Source: Rhodococcus maanshanensis NBRC 100610 (lineage in GTDB: Bacteria; Actinomycetota; Actinomycetes; Mycobacteriales; Mycobacteriaceae). From it: a stretch of 64,000 nt of DNA. Positions 7,671 through 15,898 of the stretch are shown here, in pieces; positions within the stretch are counted from its first letter, which is position 1; every line of letters starts with the position of its first letter. Location of the stretch: positions 1-64,000 of the forward strand of contig NZ_BCXA01000017.1 of NCBI RefSeq assembly GCF_001894865.1, read 5' to 3'. The notes beneath the pieces are model-generated. The model was not told the origin of the DNA, ran no database searches, and saw nothing but the letters and a program-made list of their open reading frames with translations. A program made the position numbers and the translations under genes.

Positions 7671-8923
7671 CCCGACCGCTCGACCTCGTCGAGCCTGCGC
7701 CGCAGGTGCTCCCGTTCGGAGTCGGTGCCGACCGTCTCCAGTGCCGCCCGGTAGGCCGCCGCGGCCTCGGGGTACCGGCCCAACCGCTGCAGCAGGTCCG
7801 CGCGGGCGACCGCGTACGGGTGATAGCCGCGCAGCCGCGGCTCCCCCGCCAACCCGTCGAGCAGCGTCAGGCCCGCCTCCGGTCCGTCCCGCATCGCCAC
7901 CGCCACCGCCCGGTTCAGCGCCACCACCGGCGACGGGGCCAGCGCGAGCAGCACGTCGTAGAGCGCCACCACCTGCGGCCAGTCCGTGGTCGCGACGTCC
8001 GCGGCCTCGTCGTGCAGCGCCGCGATGGCGGCCTGCACCCCGTACACACCGGGCGGGCCACCGGTCAGCGCGACCACCACCAGGGCGGCCCCCTCCGCGA
8101 TGGCCGCGCGGTCCCAGTCACCGCGGTCCTGGTCGTCGAGCAGCACGAGCTCTCCGCCCGGCCCGGTCCGCGCGTCGCGGCGGGCGTGGATCAGCAGCAT
8201 CAGCGCCAGCAGCCCGGCGACCTCGCGCTCGGCGGGGAGCAGCCGCCGCAGGATCCGGGCGAGCCGGATCGCCTCCTCCGCGAGGTCGGGGCGCTGCAGG
8301 TCGGGACCCGAGCTGGCCGCGTAGCCCTCGGTGAAGATCGAGTAGATCACCCCGAGCACCCCGGGCAGGCGGTCCGGCAGCTCGTCGGCCCCCGGCACCC
8401 GGAACGGGATCCGGGCCTGCCGGATCTTCTTCTTGGCCCGCACTATTCGCTGCGCCATCGTCGCGGTCGGGACGAGAAACGCCCGGGCCACCTCCGGTGT
8501 GGTCAGGCCCGCAAGGCAGCGCAGGGTCAGCGCGGCACGGTCCTCGTCCGCGAGCGCCGGGTGGGTGCAGGTGAAGAACAGCTGCAGCCGTTCGTCGGGC
8601 AGGTCCGCGAGCGCGTCCGCGGGCGGGGCCGGATCCGCCCGGTCGGCCTCGACCTGCAGGACGGCGAGCCGGGCCGCGTAGGCCTGGTCCCGCCGCAGCC
8701 GGTCTACCGCCCGACGCCGCGCCGTCGTCATCAACCAGGCACCGGGCCGGGCCGGAACGCCGTCCACCGGCCAGTGCACCAGCGCGGCCTCGATGGCCTC
8801 CGAGGTGACCTCCTCGGCGAGGTCGAGGTCGCCGAACCGGCGGACGAGCGAGGCGAGCAGCCGGCCGCGTTCCTCCCGGAACACGGACTCCACGGACGAT
8901 CCGGCCGCGGCCCGCTCGTCCAT
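7667..8923 (-). CDS. ECF sigma factor, ECF42 type with C-terminal TPR-like extension
   Basis: 418 residues. The first 170 carry sigma region 2 (from about residue 12, with the DLDLAEEVTSEAIEAAL helix) and region 4 (LRCLAGLTTPEVARAFLVPTATMAQRIVRAKKKI). A helical extension of some 230 residues follows, with DUF6596/TPR-like repeats, as in ECF42 group factors. ECF42 genes usually sit beside DGPF-motif YCII proteins, and here the stop of such a gene lies just upstream. The ATG at 8923 has GGGGAG at an 8-base distance; a GTG at 8932 overlapping the YCII stop is also possible. No anti-sigma factor is visible; the extension itself is thought to regulate activity. Targets unknown. Confidence 0.87.
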   Translation of the reverse strand: MDERAAAGSSVESVFREERGRLLASLVRRFGDLDLAEEVTSEAIEAALVHWPVDGVPARPGAWLMTTARRRAVDRLRRDQAYAARLAVLQVEADRADPAPPADALADLPDERLQLFFTCTHPALADEDRAALTLRCLAGLTTPEVARAFLVPTATMAQRIVRAKKKIRQARIPFRVPGADELPDRLPGVLGVIYSIFTEGYAASSGPDLQRPDLAEEAIRLARILRRLLPAEREVAGLLALMLLIHARRDARTGPGGELVLLDDQDRGDWDRAAIAEGAALVVVALTGGPPGVYGVQAAIAALHDEAADVATTDWPQVVALYDVLLALAPSPVVALNRAVAVAMRDGPEAGLTLLDGLAGEPRLRGYHPYAVARADLLQRLGRYPEAAAAYRAALETVGTDSEREHLRRRLDEVERSG

Positions 8924-8928
8924 CGCGG

Positions 8929-9273
8929 TCACTCCCCGAAGTCGGCGATCGGCCGCACCACGACCGATCCGCCACCGCGGGCACCGGGGCAACGTGCGGC
9001 CCAGTCGAGCGCGACGTCGAGGTTCGGCACATCGATCACGTAGAAGCCGCCAAGGACCTCCCTGGTCTCGGCGAACGGCCCATCGGTGACGGTCCGCGAA
9101 CCGTCAGGACCGACCCGGACCGCCGTGGCGGTGGTCAGGTCCGCAAGCGATTCCCCTGACACGAAGATGCCCGCCTCGGTGACCTGCTTGTCGTAGACCA
9201 TCCAGTCCTCGGGCGTGCATCCGTTTGCGATCGGATCGGTGGAGGCCGCGTTGATCAGCATCATGTACTTCAT
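8929..9273 (-). CDS. YCII/DGPF-family protein, partner of the ECF42 sigma factor
   Basis: 114 residues. A YCII-like alpha/beta fold starting MKYMMLIN, with the name-giving DGPF segment in TVTDGPFAETREVLGGFYVI near residue 64. These proteins are the usual neighbours and targets of ECF42 sigma factors; their activity is not known. The ribosome site AGGAG sits about 8 bases before ATG 9273. Upstream of sigma in the same direction, with coupled translation. Confidence 0.88.
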   Translation of the reverse strand: MKYMMLINAASTDPIANGCTPEDWMVYDKQVTEAGIFVSGESLADLTTATAVRVGPDGSRTVTDGPFAETREVLGGFYVIDVPNLDVALDWAARCPGARGGGSVVVRPIADFGE

Positions 9274-9380
9274 GGTTCGACTCCTGTCGTCTCGTCGTGC
9301 GGCGAGGTGCCGTACTCAATGACGACGAACGGAACCCGGTCGAATCGACACGTCCAGGAAAATAGTAGGCGGCTTCGCCG

Positions 9381-9426
9381 CCCGTGCGCGGTTGGCGAGT
9401 GTCTGGACTCGTCAACCGCGCACGGG
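9381..9426. terminator. 46-bp palindrome, terminator of the sulfate transporter operon (repeat copy A)
   Basis: Arms 9381-9400 and 9407-9426 form a 20-bp stem with one G-T wobble and a 6-base loop. It begins 13 bases past the cysA stop. A near-identical palindrome occurs at 44624-44669 after ectC. A smaller hairpin GGCGGCTTCGCCGCC (9369-9383) abuts it. It is the likely transcription end of subI-cysT-cysW-cysA. Confidence 0.75.
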
Positions 9427-9438
9427 CCGCGGAGCGGC

Positions 9439-10431
9439 CTAGGCCGGGATGTTCGGGATCAGGGTGGCGCGGGCGTAGACGGTCTCGCCCTCCTTGAGCT
9501 GCAGCGCCTCGCTGTCGCCGCGGGTCACCTGCGCCGCGAACAGGTCGCCGGTCGCGGCGTTGCGCAGCTCCACCCGCACCTCGAAGCCGAGGTGCACCAC
9601 CCGCTCGACCGTCGCCCTGGTCACGCCTGCCGACTCCGCGGTGCCCGCCTTCTGCGCGACCGCCATGCTGGGGTCGCGGCCGACGCGGATGTCGTGCGGG
9701 CGCACCAGCTGACCGTTCAGCTTGGCCACCGGGCCGAGGAACGACATCACGAAGTCGTTCGCGGGCGTGTCGTACAGGTCGCGGGGGGTGCCGACCTGCT
9801 CGATCCGCCCCTTGTTCAGCACCGCGATCCGGTCGGCGACGTCGAGCGCCTCCTCCTGGTCGTGCGTGACCAGCACGGTGGTCACGTGCACCTCGTCGTG
9901 CAGCCGCCGCAGCCAGGTCCGCAGGTCCTCGCGGACCTTGGCGTCGAGCGCGCCGAACGGCTCGTCGAGCAGCAGCACCTGCGGGTCGACGGCGAGCGCG
10001 CGGGCCAGCGCCATGCGCTGCCGCTGACCACCGGAGAGCTGGGCCGGGTAGCGATGCTGGAAGCCGTCGAGGCCGACGATCTCGAGCAGCTCGTTGACCT
10101 TCTTGTCGATCTCCGGCTTCGGCCGCTTCCGGATCTTCAGCCCGAACGCGACGTTGTCCCGGACGGTCATGTGCTTGAACGCCGCGTAATGCTGGAACAC
10201 GAAGCCGATGTCCCGCTTCTGCGGGGGCACGCCGGTGACGTCCTTGCCGCCGATGGTGATGGTCCCCGAGTCCGGGTTCTCCAGGCCGGCGATCGACCGC
10301 AGCAGGGTCGACTTGCCGGACCCGGACGGGCCGAGCAGCGCCGTCAGCGAACCGGCAGGGATGTCCAGCGACAGGTTGTCCAGGGCGGCGAAGTCGCCGA
10401 AGTTCTTGTTGGCGCCGATCACGGAAATCAT
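9439..10431 (-). CDS. cysA: Sulfate/thiosulfate ABC transporter ATP-binding protein
   Basis: 330 residues. ATPase of the sulfate importer. Walker A is GPSGSGKST near residue 36, signature LSGGQRQR, Walker [12 protein letters not shown], and a C-terminal TOBE-like domain. ATG at 10431 overlaps the cysW stop (ATGA). An open frame continues upstream across cysW in another reading phase but is not coding there. Last gene of the operon, followed at once by a strong palindrome. Confidence 0.95.
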   Translation of the reverse strand: MISVIGANKNFGDFAALDNLSLDIPAGSLTALLGPSGSGKSTLLRSIAGLENPDSGTITIGGKDVTGVPPQKRDIGFVFQHYAAFKHMTVRDNVAFGLKIRKRPKPEIDKKVNELLEIVGLDGFQHRYPAQLSGGQRQRMALARALAVDPQVLLLDEPFGALDAKVREDLRTWLRRLHDEVHVTTVLVTHDQEEALDVADRIAVLNKGRIEQVGTPRDLYDTPANDFVMSFLGPVAKLNGQLVRPHDIRVGRDPSMAVAQKAGTAESAGVTRATVERVVHLGFEVRVELRNAATGDLFAAQVTRGDSEALQLKEGETVYARATLIPNIPA

Positions 10432-11234
10432 GTGTTGCTCCTCTTGCGGTCGAGCAGCGTCATCAGCAGCAGGGTCACCAGCGCGATCCCCATCAGCAGC
10501 GTCGCCGCGCAGTAGGCCCCGTAGGTGTTGTGATCGTCGATGTAGCGCGAGTGCACGAGCAGGGTCAGGGTCTGGGAGACGCCGGGGAACCCCGAGGACA
10601 CCATGATCACCGCGCCGAACTCGCCGAGCGAACGGGCCACGGTGAGCACCACGCCGTAGGTCAGGCCCCAGCGGATCGCGGGCAGGGTGATCCGCCAGAA
10701 GGTCTGCCACTTGGAGGCGCCGAGCGTCGCGGCGGCCTGCTCCTGCTCGTCGCCGATCTCGTGCAGCACCGGCTCGACCTCGCGCACCACGAACGGCAGC
10801 GTGACGAAGATGGTGGCCAGCACCATGCCAGGCAGCCCGAAGATCACCCGGAACCCGGCCTCGTCCAGCGCGCCGAACCAGCCGTTGACGCCCCACAGCA
10901 GGATCAACGAGACGCCGACGACGATCGGCGAGACCGCGAACGGCAGGTCGACGACCGCCTGCATCAGGCCGCGGCCAGGGAACCGTCCCCGGACCAGCGC
11001 CAGGGCCGTGACGATGCCGAAGATCACGTTGATCGGCACGACGATGGCCACGATCAGCAGCGAGAGGTTCAGCGCCGAGATCGCCGCAGGGGTGGAGATC
11101 GCATCGATGAAGGCGCCGATGCCCCGCTCGAACGTGCGCCACAGGATGACGCCGATCGGCACCAGCAGCAGGAAGAACAGGTAGCCGAGCGCGACGACCC
11201 GCATCCCGAGCTTCGATCCGGTCGAGAGGTTCAC
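10428..11234 (-). CDS. cysW: Sulfate ABC transporter permease CysW
   Basis: 268 residues, six predicted membrane segments, and the binding-protein-dependent permease EAA loop ([19 protein letters not shown]). It pairs with CysT to form the channel. The start is a GTG at 11234 that overlaps the cysT stop as GTGA; an internal ATG at residue 11 is less likely because of the coupling. Confidence 0.92.
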   Translation of the reverse strand: MNLSTGSKLGMRVVALGYLFFLLLVPIGVILWRTFERGIGAFIDAISTPAAISALNLSLLIVAIVVPINVIFGIVTALALVRGRFPGRGLMQAVVDLPFAVSPIVVGVSLILLWGVNGWFGALDEAGFRVIFGLPGMVLATIFVTLPFVVREVEPVLHEIGDEQEQAAATLGASKWQTFWRITLPAIRWGLTYGVVLTVARSLGEFGAVIMVSSGFPGVSQTLTLLVHSRYIDDHNTYGAYCAATLLMGIALVTLLLMTLLDRKRSNT

Positions 11235-12145
11235 TGGGCCTGCTCCTCGCGTCGCTGGTTGCGGCTCGAGAGCACCCGCAACACCAACAGGGTGACGAAG
11301 GCGATCGCCAGCAACGCCACCGACACGGCGGCGGCGTTGACCGGCCGGTCGATCTCGATCTGCTGCTGGATGTACTGCGAGGTCACCTGCGTCTCGCGCG
11401 GGATGTTGCCGCCGATCAGCACCACCGAGCCGTACTCGCCGATGGCCCTGGCGAACGCCAGGCCCGCGCCGCTGATGATCGCGGGCGACAGGATCGGCAG
11501 CACCACCTTCCGGAAGATGGTCCAGTTGCTCGCGCCGAGGGACGCGGCGGCCTGCTCCACCTCCCGGTCGGTCTCGATCAGCACCGGTTGCACCGACCGG
11601 ACCACGAACGGCAGCGTGACGAACGCCAGCGCGACGACGAGTCCGGGCTGGGTGGCGTTGAGCTGGACGTTGATCGGGCTGTTCGGCCCGTACAGCGCCA
11701 GCAGCACGATGCTCGCCACGATGGTCGGCAACGCGAACGGGAGATCGATGAGCGCGTTGACGATTCGCTTACCGGGGAACTCGTCGCGGACCAGCACCCA
11801 GGCGATGAGGGTGCCCATCACCACGTTGATCAGCGCGACGATGGCGGAGACGGTCACGGTCACCCGGAGCGAGGCCAGCGCGACCGGGCTGGTCACCGCC
11901 TCCCAGAACCCGCTGAGGCCGTCCTCGAACGAGGTCACCGTCAGTGCCGCGAGCGGGAGCAGCACGATGACGCTGAGCCAGAGCATCGCGACGCCGATGC
12001 CCAGCGGGCCAACGGTGCCGGTCACGGCGGTCCACTTGCGCTTCTTCGGACGGGCGGGCCGAGCGGGGGGACCGGCCTCGGTCGACTGCTGTCCCACGGT
12101 CTCGGACACCAGTCCCCCCGTCGTCGTATCAGTAATGCTGGTCAC
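11231..12145 (-). CDS. cysT: Sulfate ABC transporter permease CysT
   Basis: 304 residues. A polar Pro/Lys-rich N-terminal tail of about 45 residues precedes six membrane segments and the EAA loop ([20 protein letters not shown]). It forms the transport channel with CysW. GTG at 12145 is chosen: it lies 8 bases after the subI stop, and the residues before it in frame do not resemble the family. Confidence 0.92.
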   Translation of the reverse strand: MTSITDTTTGGLVSETVGQQSTEAGPPARPARPKKRKWTAVTGTVGPLGIGVAMLWLSVIVLLPLAALTVTSFEDGLSGFWEAVTSPVALASLRVTVTVSAIVALINVVMGTLIAWVLVRDEFPGKRIVNALIDLPFALPTIVASIVLLALYGPNSPINVQLNATQPGLVVALAFVTLPFVVRSVQPVLIETDREVEQAAASLGASNWTIFRKVVLPILSPAIISGAGLAFARAIGEYGSVVLIGGNIPRETQVTSQYIQQQIEIDRPVNAAAVSVALLAIAFVTLLVLRVLSSRNQRREEQAQ

Positions 12146-12152
12146 GGTCAGA

Positions 12153-13199
12153 TTACTTGGTGGCGTTGTCGTAGATCGTGGCGATGGAGCCGGTCTCCTT
12201 CTTGAACAGGCTCTCGTCGACCGCCTTCCAGCCGCCGAGGTCCGCGATCGTCCACAGCTTCGCGGGCGCCGGGAAGTCGGCCGCGAACTCGGCAGCGACA
12301 CCGGGATCGACCGGGCGGAATCCGGCCTCGGCCCACAGCTTCTGGCCCTCGGTGGTGAAGAGGAAGTCCTTGAACGCGTTGGCCTTCTCGAGGTTCTTGC
12401 TGTTGTTGATCACGGCGACCGGGTTCTCGATCTTGAACGTGACCGGCGGCGTGACGTGCTCGACCGGGTCCCCGTTGCGCTCGGCGAACAGGGCCTCGTT
12501 CTCGTAGCTCAGCAACACGTCGCCGGTGCCCTGCAGGAACGTCTCGGTGGCCTCGCGGCCGGACTTCGGCTGGACCTTCACGTGCTCGGTGACGAGCGTG
12601 TTCAGGTAGTCGAGTCCGGCCTGCGGGTTCTTACCGCCGTCGCTCTTGGCGGCGTACGGAGCCAACAGGTTCCACTTCGCCGAGCCCGAGCTGAACGGGT
12701 TGGGCGTGACCACCTCGAGGCCGGGCTGGAGCAGGTCGTCCCAGTCCTTGATGCCCTTCGGGTTGCCCTCGCGGACCACCACCGTCACGACGGAGCCGAA
12801 GGGGATCCCGTTGTAGGCGTCCTTGTTCCAGTCCTCGCTCACCAGGCCCGCGTCGACGAGGCGGGTGATGTCCGGCTCGACGGAGAAGTTGACGAAGTCG
12901 GCCTGGGCGCCGTCCTTGACCTTGCGGGACTGGTCACCCGAGGCGCCGTAGGACTGCTGGAACTCGACGTTCTTGCCCTCGTCGGTGTCATTGAAGGCCG
13001 GGATCAGCTTGTCGTAGCCGGGCTTGGGGACCGCGTAGGCAAACAGGCTGATGGTGCCCCCGCTGCCGTCGCTCGTGCCGCCCTCGGCGCCGACGGTGTC
13101 GCTCGAACCGCCGCTGCACGCGGTCAGTGCGACCGATGCGGCGGTGACGGCGGCGGCCAGCAGGAGGCCGGAACGGGTGATACGAGAGCGCGCGCTCAT
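12153..13199 (-). CDS. subI: Sulfate-binding lipoprotein
   Basis: 348 residues. A lipoprotein signal peptide with lipobox LTAC (Cys28) anchors it outside the membrane, followed by a linker of Gly/Ser and a type II periplasmic binding fold typical of Sbp/CysP. It captures sulfate and delivers it to CysTW. The ribosome site GAAAGG lies about 8 bases before ATG 13199. First structural gene of the transporter operon, after a leader of about 270 bases that encodes a cysteine-ending peptide. Confidence 0.94.
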   Translation of the reverse strand: MSARSRITRSGLLLAAAVTAASVALTACSGGSSDTVGAEGGTSDGSGGTISLFAYAVPKPGYDKLIPAFNDTDEGKNVEFQQSYGASGDQSRKVKDGAQADFVNFSVEPDITRLVDAGLVSEDWNKDAYNGIPFGSVVTVVVREGNPKGIKDWDDLLQPGLEVVTPNPFSSGSAKWNLLAPYAAKSDGGKNPQAGLDYLNTLVTEHVKVQPKSGREATETFLQGTGDVLLSYENEALFAERNGDPVEHVTPPVTFKIENPVAVINNSKNLEKANAFKDFLFTTEGQKLWAEAGFRPVDPGVAAEFAADFPAPAKLWTIADLGGWKAVDESLFKKETGSIATIYDNATK

Positions 13200-13245
13200 G
13201 TGAATTGCCTTTCACAGGTGTGCCACGAGGGCAAGGAGGTGGTGT

Positions 13246-13293
13246 CCGGTCCTCAGACCGCAGCGCGGGACCACTGCCGGCGACGGCGCGGTC
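13246..13293 (-). promoter_or_regulatory. Possible alternative hairpins in the subI leader
   Basis: Read on the minus strand, GACCGC within 13286-13293 can pair with GCGGTC (13256-13261), and the same GCGGTC can instead pair with GGACCG (13247-13252). Mutually exclusive pairing of this kind, between a leader peptide and its structural gene, is what an attenuator would need. The stems are short and this is inference. Confidence 0.35.
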
Positions 13294-13375
13294 TCACGGT
13301 GACACAGAATGGGGGTTGTCGCCCGCTACGTGGGGCGGACCGGCCGCGGCTCGATGGCTCGCGCGGCTACCGCAA

Positions 13376-13465
13376 TCAACAACAGTCGATATCGGCGACC
13401 GCAAGCATGCCGACAGCGATCAACGCCAGTTCATGGCGGACCTGGTGCACGGCTGTTGCAGACAC
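13376..13465 (-). CDS. Leader peptide ending Cys-Cys, upstream of subI
   Basis: A 29-codon ORF starting GTG at 13465 and ending with two cysteine codons directly before TGA (AVADIDCC-stop). The hexamer TACATT (13473-13478) lies exactly 7 bases upstream, so transcription probably starts on the GTG itself and the message is leaderless. Cysteine codons at the very end place a stalled ribosome next to the subI leader when cysteine is short. Its sequence does not resemble the leader before sirA, apart from the position of the cysteines, which argues for convergent design. Polycysteine leaderless ORFs of this kind control sulfur operons in mycobacteria; here the role is inferred. Confidence 0.78.
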   Translation of the reverse strand: MSATAVHQVRHELALIAVGMLAVADIDCC

Positions 13466-13472
13466 GCGCACG

Positions 13473-13502
13473 AATGTAGCAGAGCGCTCGGCCCGGATCG
13501 AA
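13473..13502 (-). promoter_or_regulatory. Promoter of the subI leader transcript
   Basis: On the minus strand, TACATT (13478-13473) is a good TANNNT -10 box, with TTCGAT at 13502-13497 as a possible -35 at 18-base spacing. The -10 is followed by 7 bases and the GTG of the leader peptide. Confidence 0.6.
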
Positions 13503-13523
13503 CCGGAGCCGAGCACCGTTCCA

Positions 13524-13601
13524 CTACCTGGTCAGCAGCCAGCCGATCAGGACGAGGAGGATCAGCGCGATCAGCGCAAGGGTGACGCGGGAGCGGGGCA
13601 T
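13524..13601 (-). CDS. 25-residue single-membrane-segment peptide
   Basis: Encodes MPRSRVTLALIALILLVLIGW and ends LLTR: three basic residues on each side of one hydrophobic helix. Its ATG overlaps the stop of the 68-residue gene before it (ATGA at 13600-13603 region), a strong sign of real translation by coupling. M. tuberculosis has a tiny annotated gene at this position between subI and the trehalase. It may form a membrane complex with its partner; the function is unknown. Confidence 0.6.
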   Translation of the reverse strand: MPRSRVTLALIALILLVLIGWLLTR

Positions 13602-13807
13602 CAGCGGGCACCTTCCTCGGTTGCGACGGTCGCGGCCGAGTCCCGGCCGAGCAGCACGAAAATCCTGGCGAGCAGCAGATCGGCTCCGGTGGCGATCCCG
13701 ATCGCGAGCGGCATCATCACCGCCATCACGAGGATCAGCTGCGGAATGAAGGGCAGCCCGATCACCCAGAGCTCGAGTCCGTCCCACCAGCTGGCAATCT
13801 GCGTCAC
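13601..13807 (-). CDS. Small conserved membrane protein
   Basis: 68 residues with one long or two short hydrophobic segments (about residues 14-52) and a polar tail. It starts with GTG at 13807, preceded by TAGGCT at 6 bases, so the transcript is likely leaderless. The promoter lies between this gene and the divergent GH15 trehalase. It probably matches the small Rv2401-type protein at the same place in M. tuberculosis. Coupled to the 25-residue peptide. Function unknown. Confidence 0.65.
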   Translation of the reverse strand: MTQIASWWDGLELWVIGLPFIPQLILVMAVMMPLAIGIATGADLLLARIFVLLGRDSAATVATEEGAR

Positions 13808-13833
13808 GCGGTCAGCCTATCGCCCCCACTCCG

Positions 13834-15876
13834 GTGGACGACCACGCCCTTCGGGCAGATGATGATGAGATGGCCCCACTCGATGATCAGACGGCCCCAC
13901 TCGATGACACCGAGCAGCTCACCGATGGCGAGATGGTGCCCGCGAACCTGCCGGCGCTCATCGATCTGGAGCACCGCAGCACCTTCCCGCCCATCGACGA
14001 CTACGCCTTCCTCTCCGACTGTGAGACCACCTGCCTGATCGCCCGCAACGGCTCCGTCGAGTGGATGTGCCTCCCCCGGCCCGACTCGCCGAGCGTGTTC
14101 GGCGCGGTGCTGGACCGCAGCGCCGGCCACTTCCGGATCGGCCCCTACGGCCAGAACGTCCCGGCCGCCCGCCGCTATCTGCCCGGCGGGCTGATCGTCG
14201 AGACCACGTGGCAGACCGAGACCGGCTGGCTGATCGTCCGCGACGCCCTGGTGATGGGCCCGTGGCACAACATCCAGGAACGCTCGAAGACCCATCGTCG
14301 GACCCCGACCGACTGGGACGCCGAGGGCATCCTGTTGCGCACGATCAAATGCGTCAGCGGGACCATCGAACTGGAGATGAGCTGCGAACCCGCCTTCGAC
14401 TACCACCGCGCAGCCGCGAATTGGGAGTACACCGGCAAGGTCTACGAGGAGGCCACCGCCACCTGCGACGGGAGCGCTCTCGGCGCGCACCCCACCCTGC
14501 GGCTGACCACCAACTTCAAGCTCGGTCTCGAGGGCCGCGAGGCACGGATCCGCACCCGGATGCGGGAGGGCGACAACGGCTTCGTCGCGCTGTCATGGGC
14601 CGACGTGCCCCCGCCCGGTACCTTCGAGGAAGCCGCGGACAAGATGTGGCAGACCGCGGAGTGCTGGCGCCAGTGGATCACCATCGGGCGCTTCCCCGAC
14701 CACCCGTGGCGCGGCTACCTGCAGCGCAGCGCGCTCGCCCTCAAGGGCCTGACCTACAGCCCGACCGGTGCCCTGCTCGCCGCCTGTACCACCTCCCTGC
14801 CGGAAACCCCTGGCGGCGAGCGCAACTGGGATTACCGGTACGCGTGGGTGCGCGACTCCACCTTCGCGCTGTGGGGCCTGTACACGCTCGGCCTCGACCG
14901 CGAGGCCAACGACTTCTTCTCGTTCATCTACGACGTGTCCAGGTCCGAGGACGGTCACCCGAACCCGCTGCAGGTGATGTACGGGATCGGCGGCGAGAAG
15001 ACCCTCGAGGAGGAGGAACTCGGCCACCTGTCCGGATACGACGGGGCCCGACCGGTGCGCATCGGCAACGGCGCCTACAACCAGAACCAGCACGACATCT
15101 GGGGCACCATGCTCGACTCGGTGTACCTGCACGTGCGCTCGCGCGACCGGGTCCCGGAATCGCTGTGGCCGCTGCTCAAGCGGCAGGTCGAGGAGGCGAT
15201 CGAGCACTGGCGTCAGCCCGACCGGGGGATCTGGGAGGTGCGCGGCGAACCGCAGCACTTCACCTCCTCGAAGGTGATGTGCTGGGTGGCCCTCGACCGC
15301 GGTAGCAAGTTGGCGATCCTGCACGGCGAGAAGGCGTATGCCGAGCAATGGGCGCGGATCGCCGACGAGATCAAGAACGACATCCTCGAACACGGGGTGG
15401 ACGACCGGGGGGTCTTCACGCAGCGCTACGGCGACGATTCGCTGGACGCCTCGCTGCTGTTGGTCCCGCTGCTGCGGTTCCTGCCCCCGCACGACCATCG
15501 GGTGCGAGCGACCGTGCTGGCCATCGCCGACGAGCTGACCGAGGACGGCCTGGTGCTGCGGTACCGGGTGGAGACCACCGACGACGGGCTGTCCGGCGAG
15601 GAGGGCACCTTCACCATCTGCTCGTTCTGGCTGGTGTCGGCGCTGGTCGAGATCGGCGAACTGCCCCGCGCCAAGCGGCTGTGCGAACGGCTGCTCGGGT
15701 TCGCCAGCCCCCTCAAGCTGTACGCCGAGGAGATCGACCCGCGGACCGGCAGGCACCTGGGGAACTTCCCCCAGGCCTTCACCCACCTGGCGCTGATCAA
15801 CGCCGTGGTGCACGTGATCCGGGCCGAGGAGGCGGGCGACACCGGCGCGTTCCAGCCCGCGCACGGTCCCACCTGA
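13834..15876 (+). CDS. Glycoside hydrolase family 15 protein, probable trehalase
   Basis: 680 residues. GH15 fold: an N-terminal beta-sandwich (about residues 50-290) and a catalytic alpha/alpha barrel. The barrel has the GERNWDYRYAWVRDSTFAL segment with the acid Glu region, and the second catalytic Glu region in EEGTFTICSFWLVSALVEIGE. The M. tuberculosis protein at this locus is an acid trehalase hydrolysing trehalose to glucose; glucoamylase-like activity is the alternative. The start is uncertain: GTG 13834, ATG 13870 and ATG 13933 are in frame, and the family usually begins near the last. The first residues contain two near-identical 7-residue repeats (DDEMAPL/DDQTAPL). Confidence 0.85.
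   Translation: MDDHALRADDDEMAPLDDQTAPLDDTEQLTDGEMVPANLPALIDLEHRSTFPPIDDYAFLSDCETTCLIARNGSVEWMCLPRPDSPSVFGAVLDRSAGHFRIGPYGQNVPAARRYLPGGLIVETTWQTETGWLIVRDALVMGPWHNIQERSKTHRRTPTDWDAEGILLRTIKCVSGTIELEMSCEPAFDYHRAAANWEYTGKVYEEATATCDGSALGAHPTLRLTTNFKLGLEGREARIRTRMREGDNGFVALSWADVPPPGTFEEAADKMWQTAECWRQWITIGRFPDHPWRGYLQRSALALKGLTYSPTGALLAACTTSLPETPGGERNWDYRYAWVRDSTFALWGLYTLGLDREANDFFSFIYDVSRSEDGHPNPLQVMYGIGGEKTLEEEELGHLSGYDGARPVRIGNGAYNQNQHDIWGTMLDSVYLHVRSRDRVPESLWPLLKRQVEEAIEHWRQPDRGIWEVRGEPQHFTSSKVMCWVALDRGSKLAILHGEKAYAEQWARIADEIKNDILEHGVDDRGVFTQRYGDDSLDASLLLVPLLRFLPPHDHRVRATVLAIADELTEDGLVLRYRVETTDDGLSGEEGTFTICSFWLVSALVEIGELPRAKRLCERLLGFASPLKLYAEEIDPRTGRHLGNFPQAFTHLALINAVVHVIRAEEAGDTGAFQPAHGPT
13861..13902 (+). 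repeat. Tandem 21-bp repeat at the 5' end of the GH15 gene
   Basis: Two copies (13861-13881, 13882-13902) differ at only two positions and end in GGCCCCACTC. A third partial copy GATGAC follows. In frame they encode an acidic heptad. They lie in the poorly conserved N-terminus and could be recent slippage. Confidence 0.7.
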
Positions 15877-15898
15877 GGCGCCGCGGGTCACCCCCGCG

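Noticed and set aside
9439-11142. Longer cysA running into cysW
   Set aside because: The first 237 codons are cysW in another phase; the ATG at 10431 overlaps the cysW stop and begins the ABC domain.
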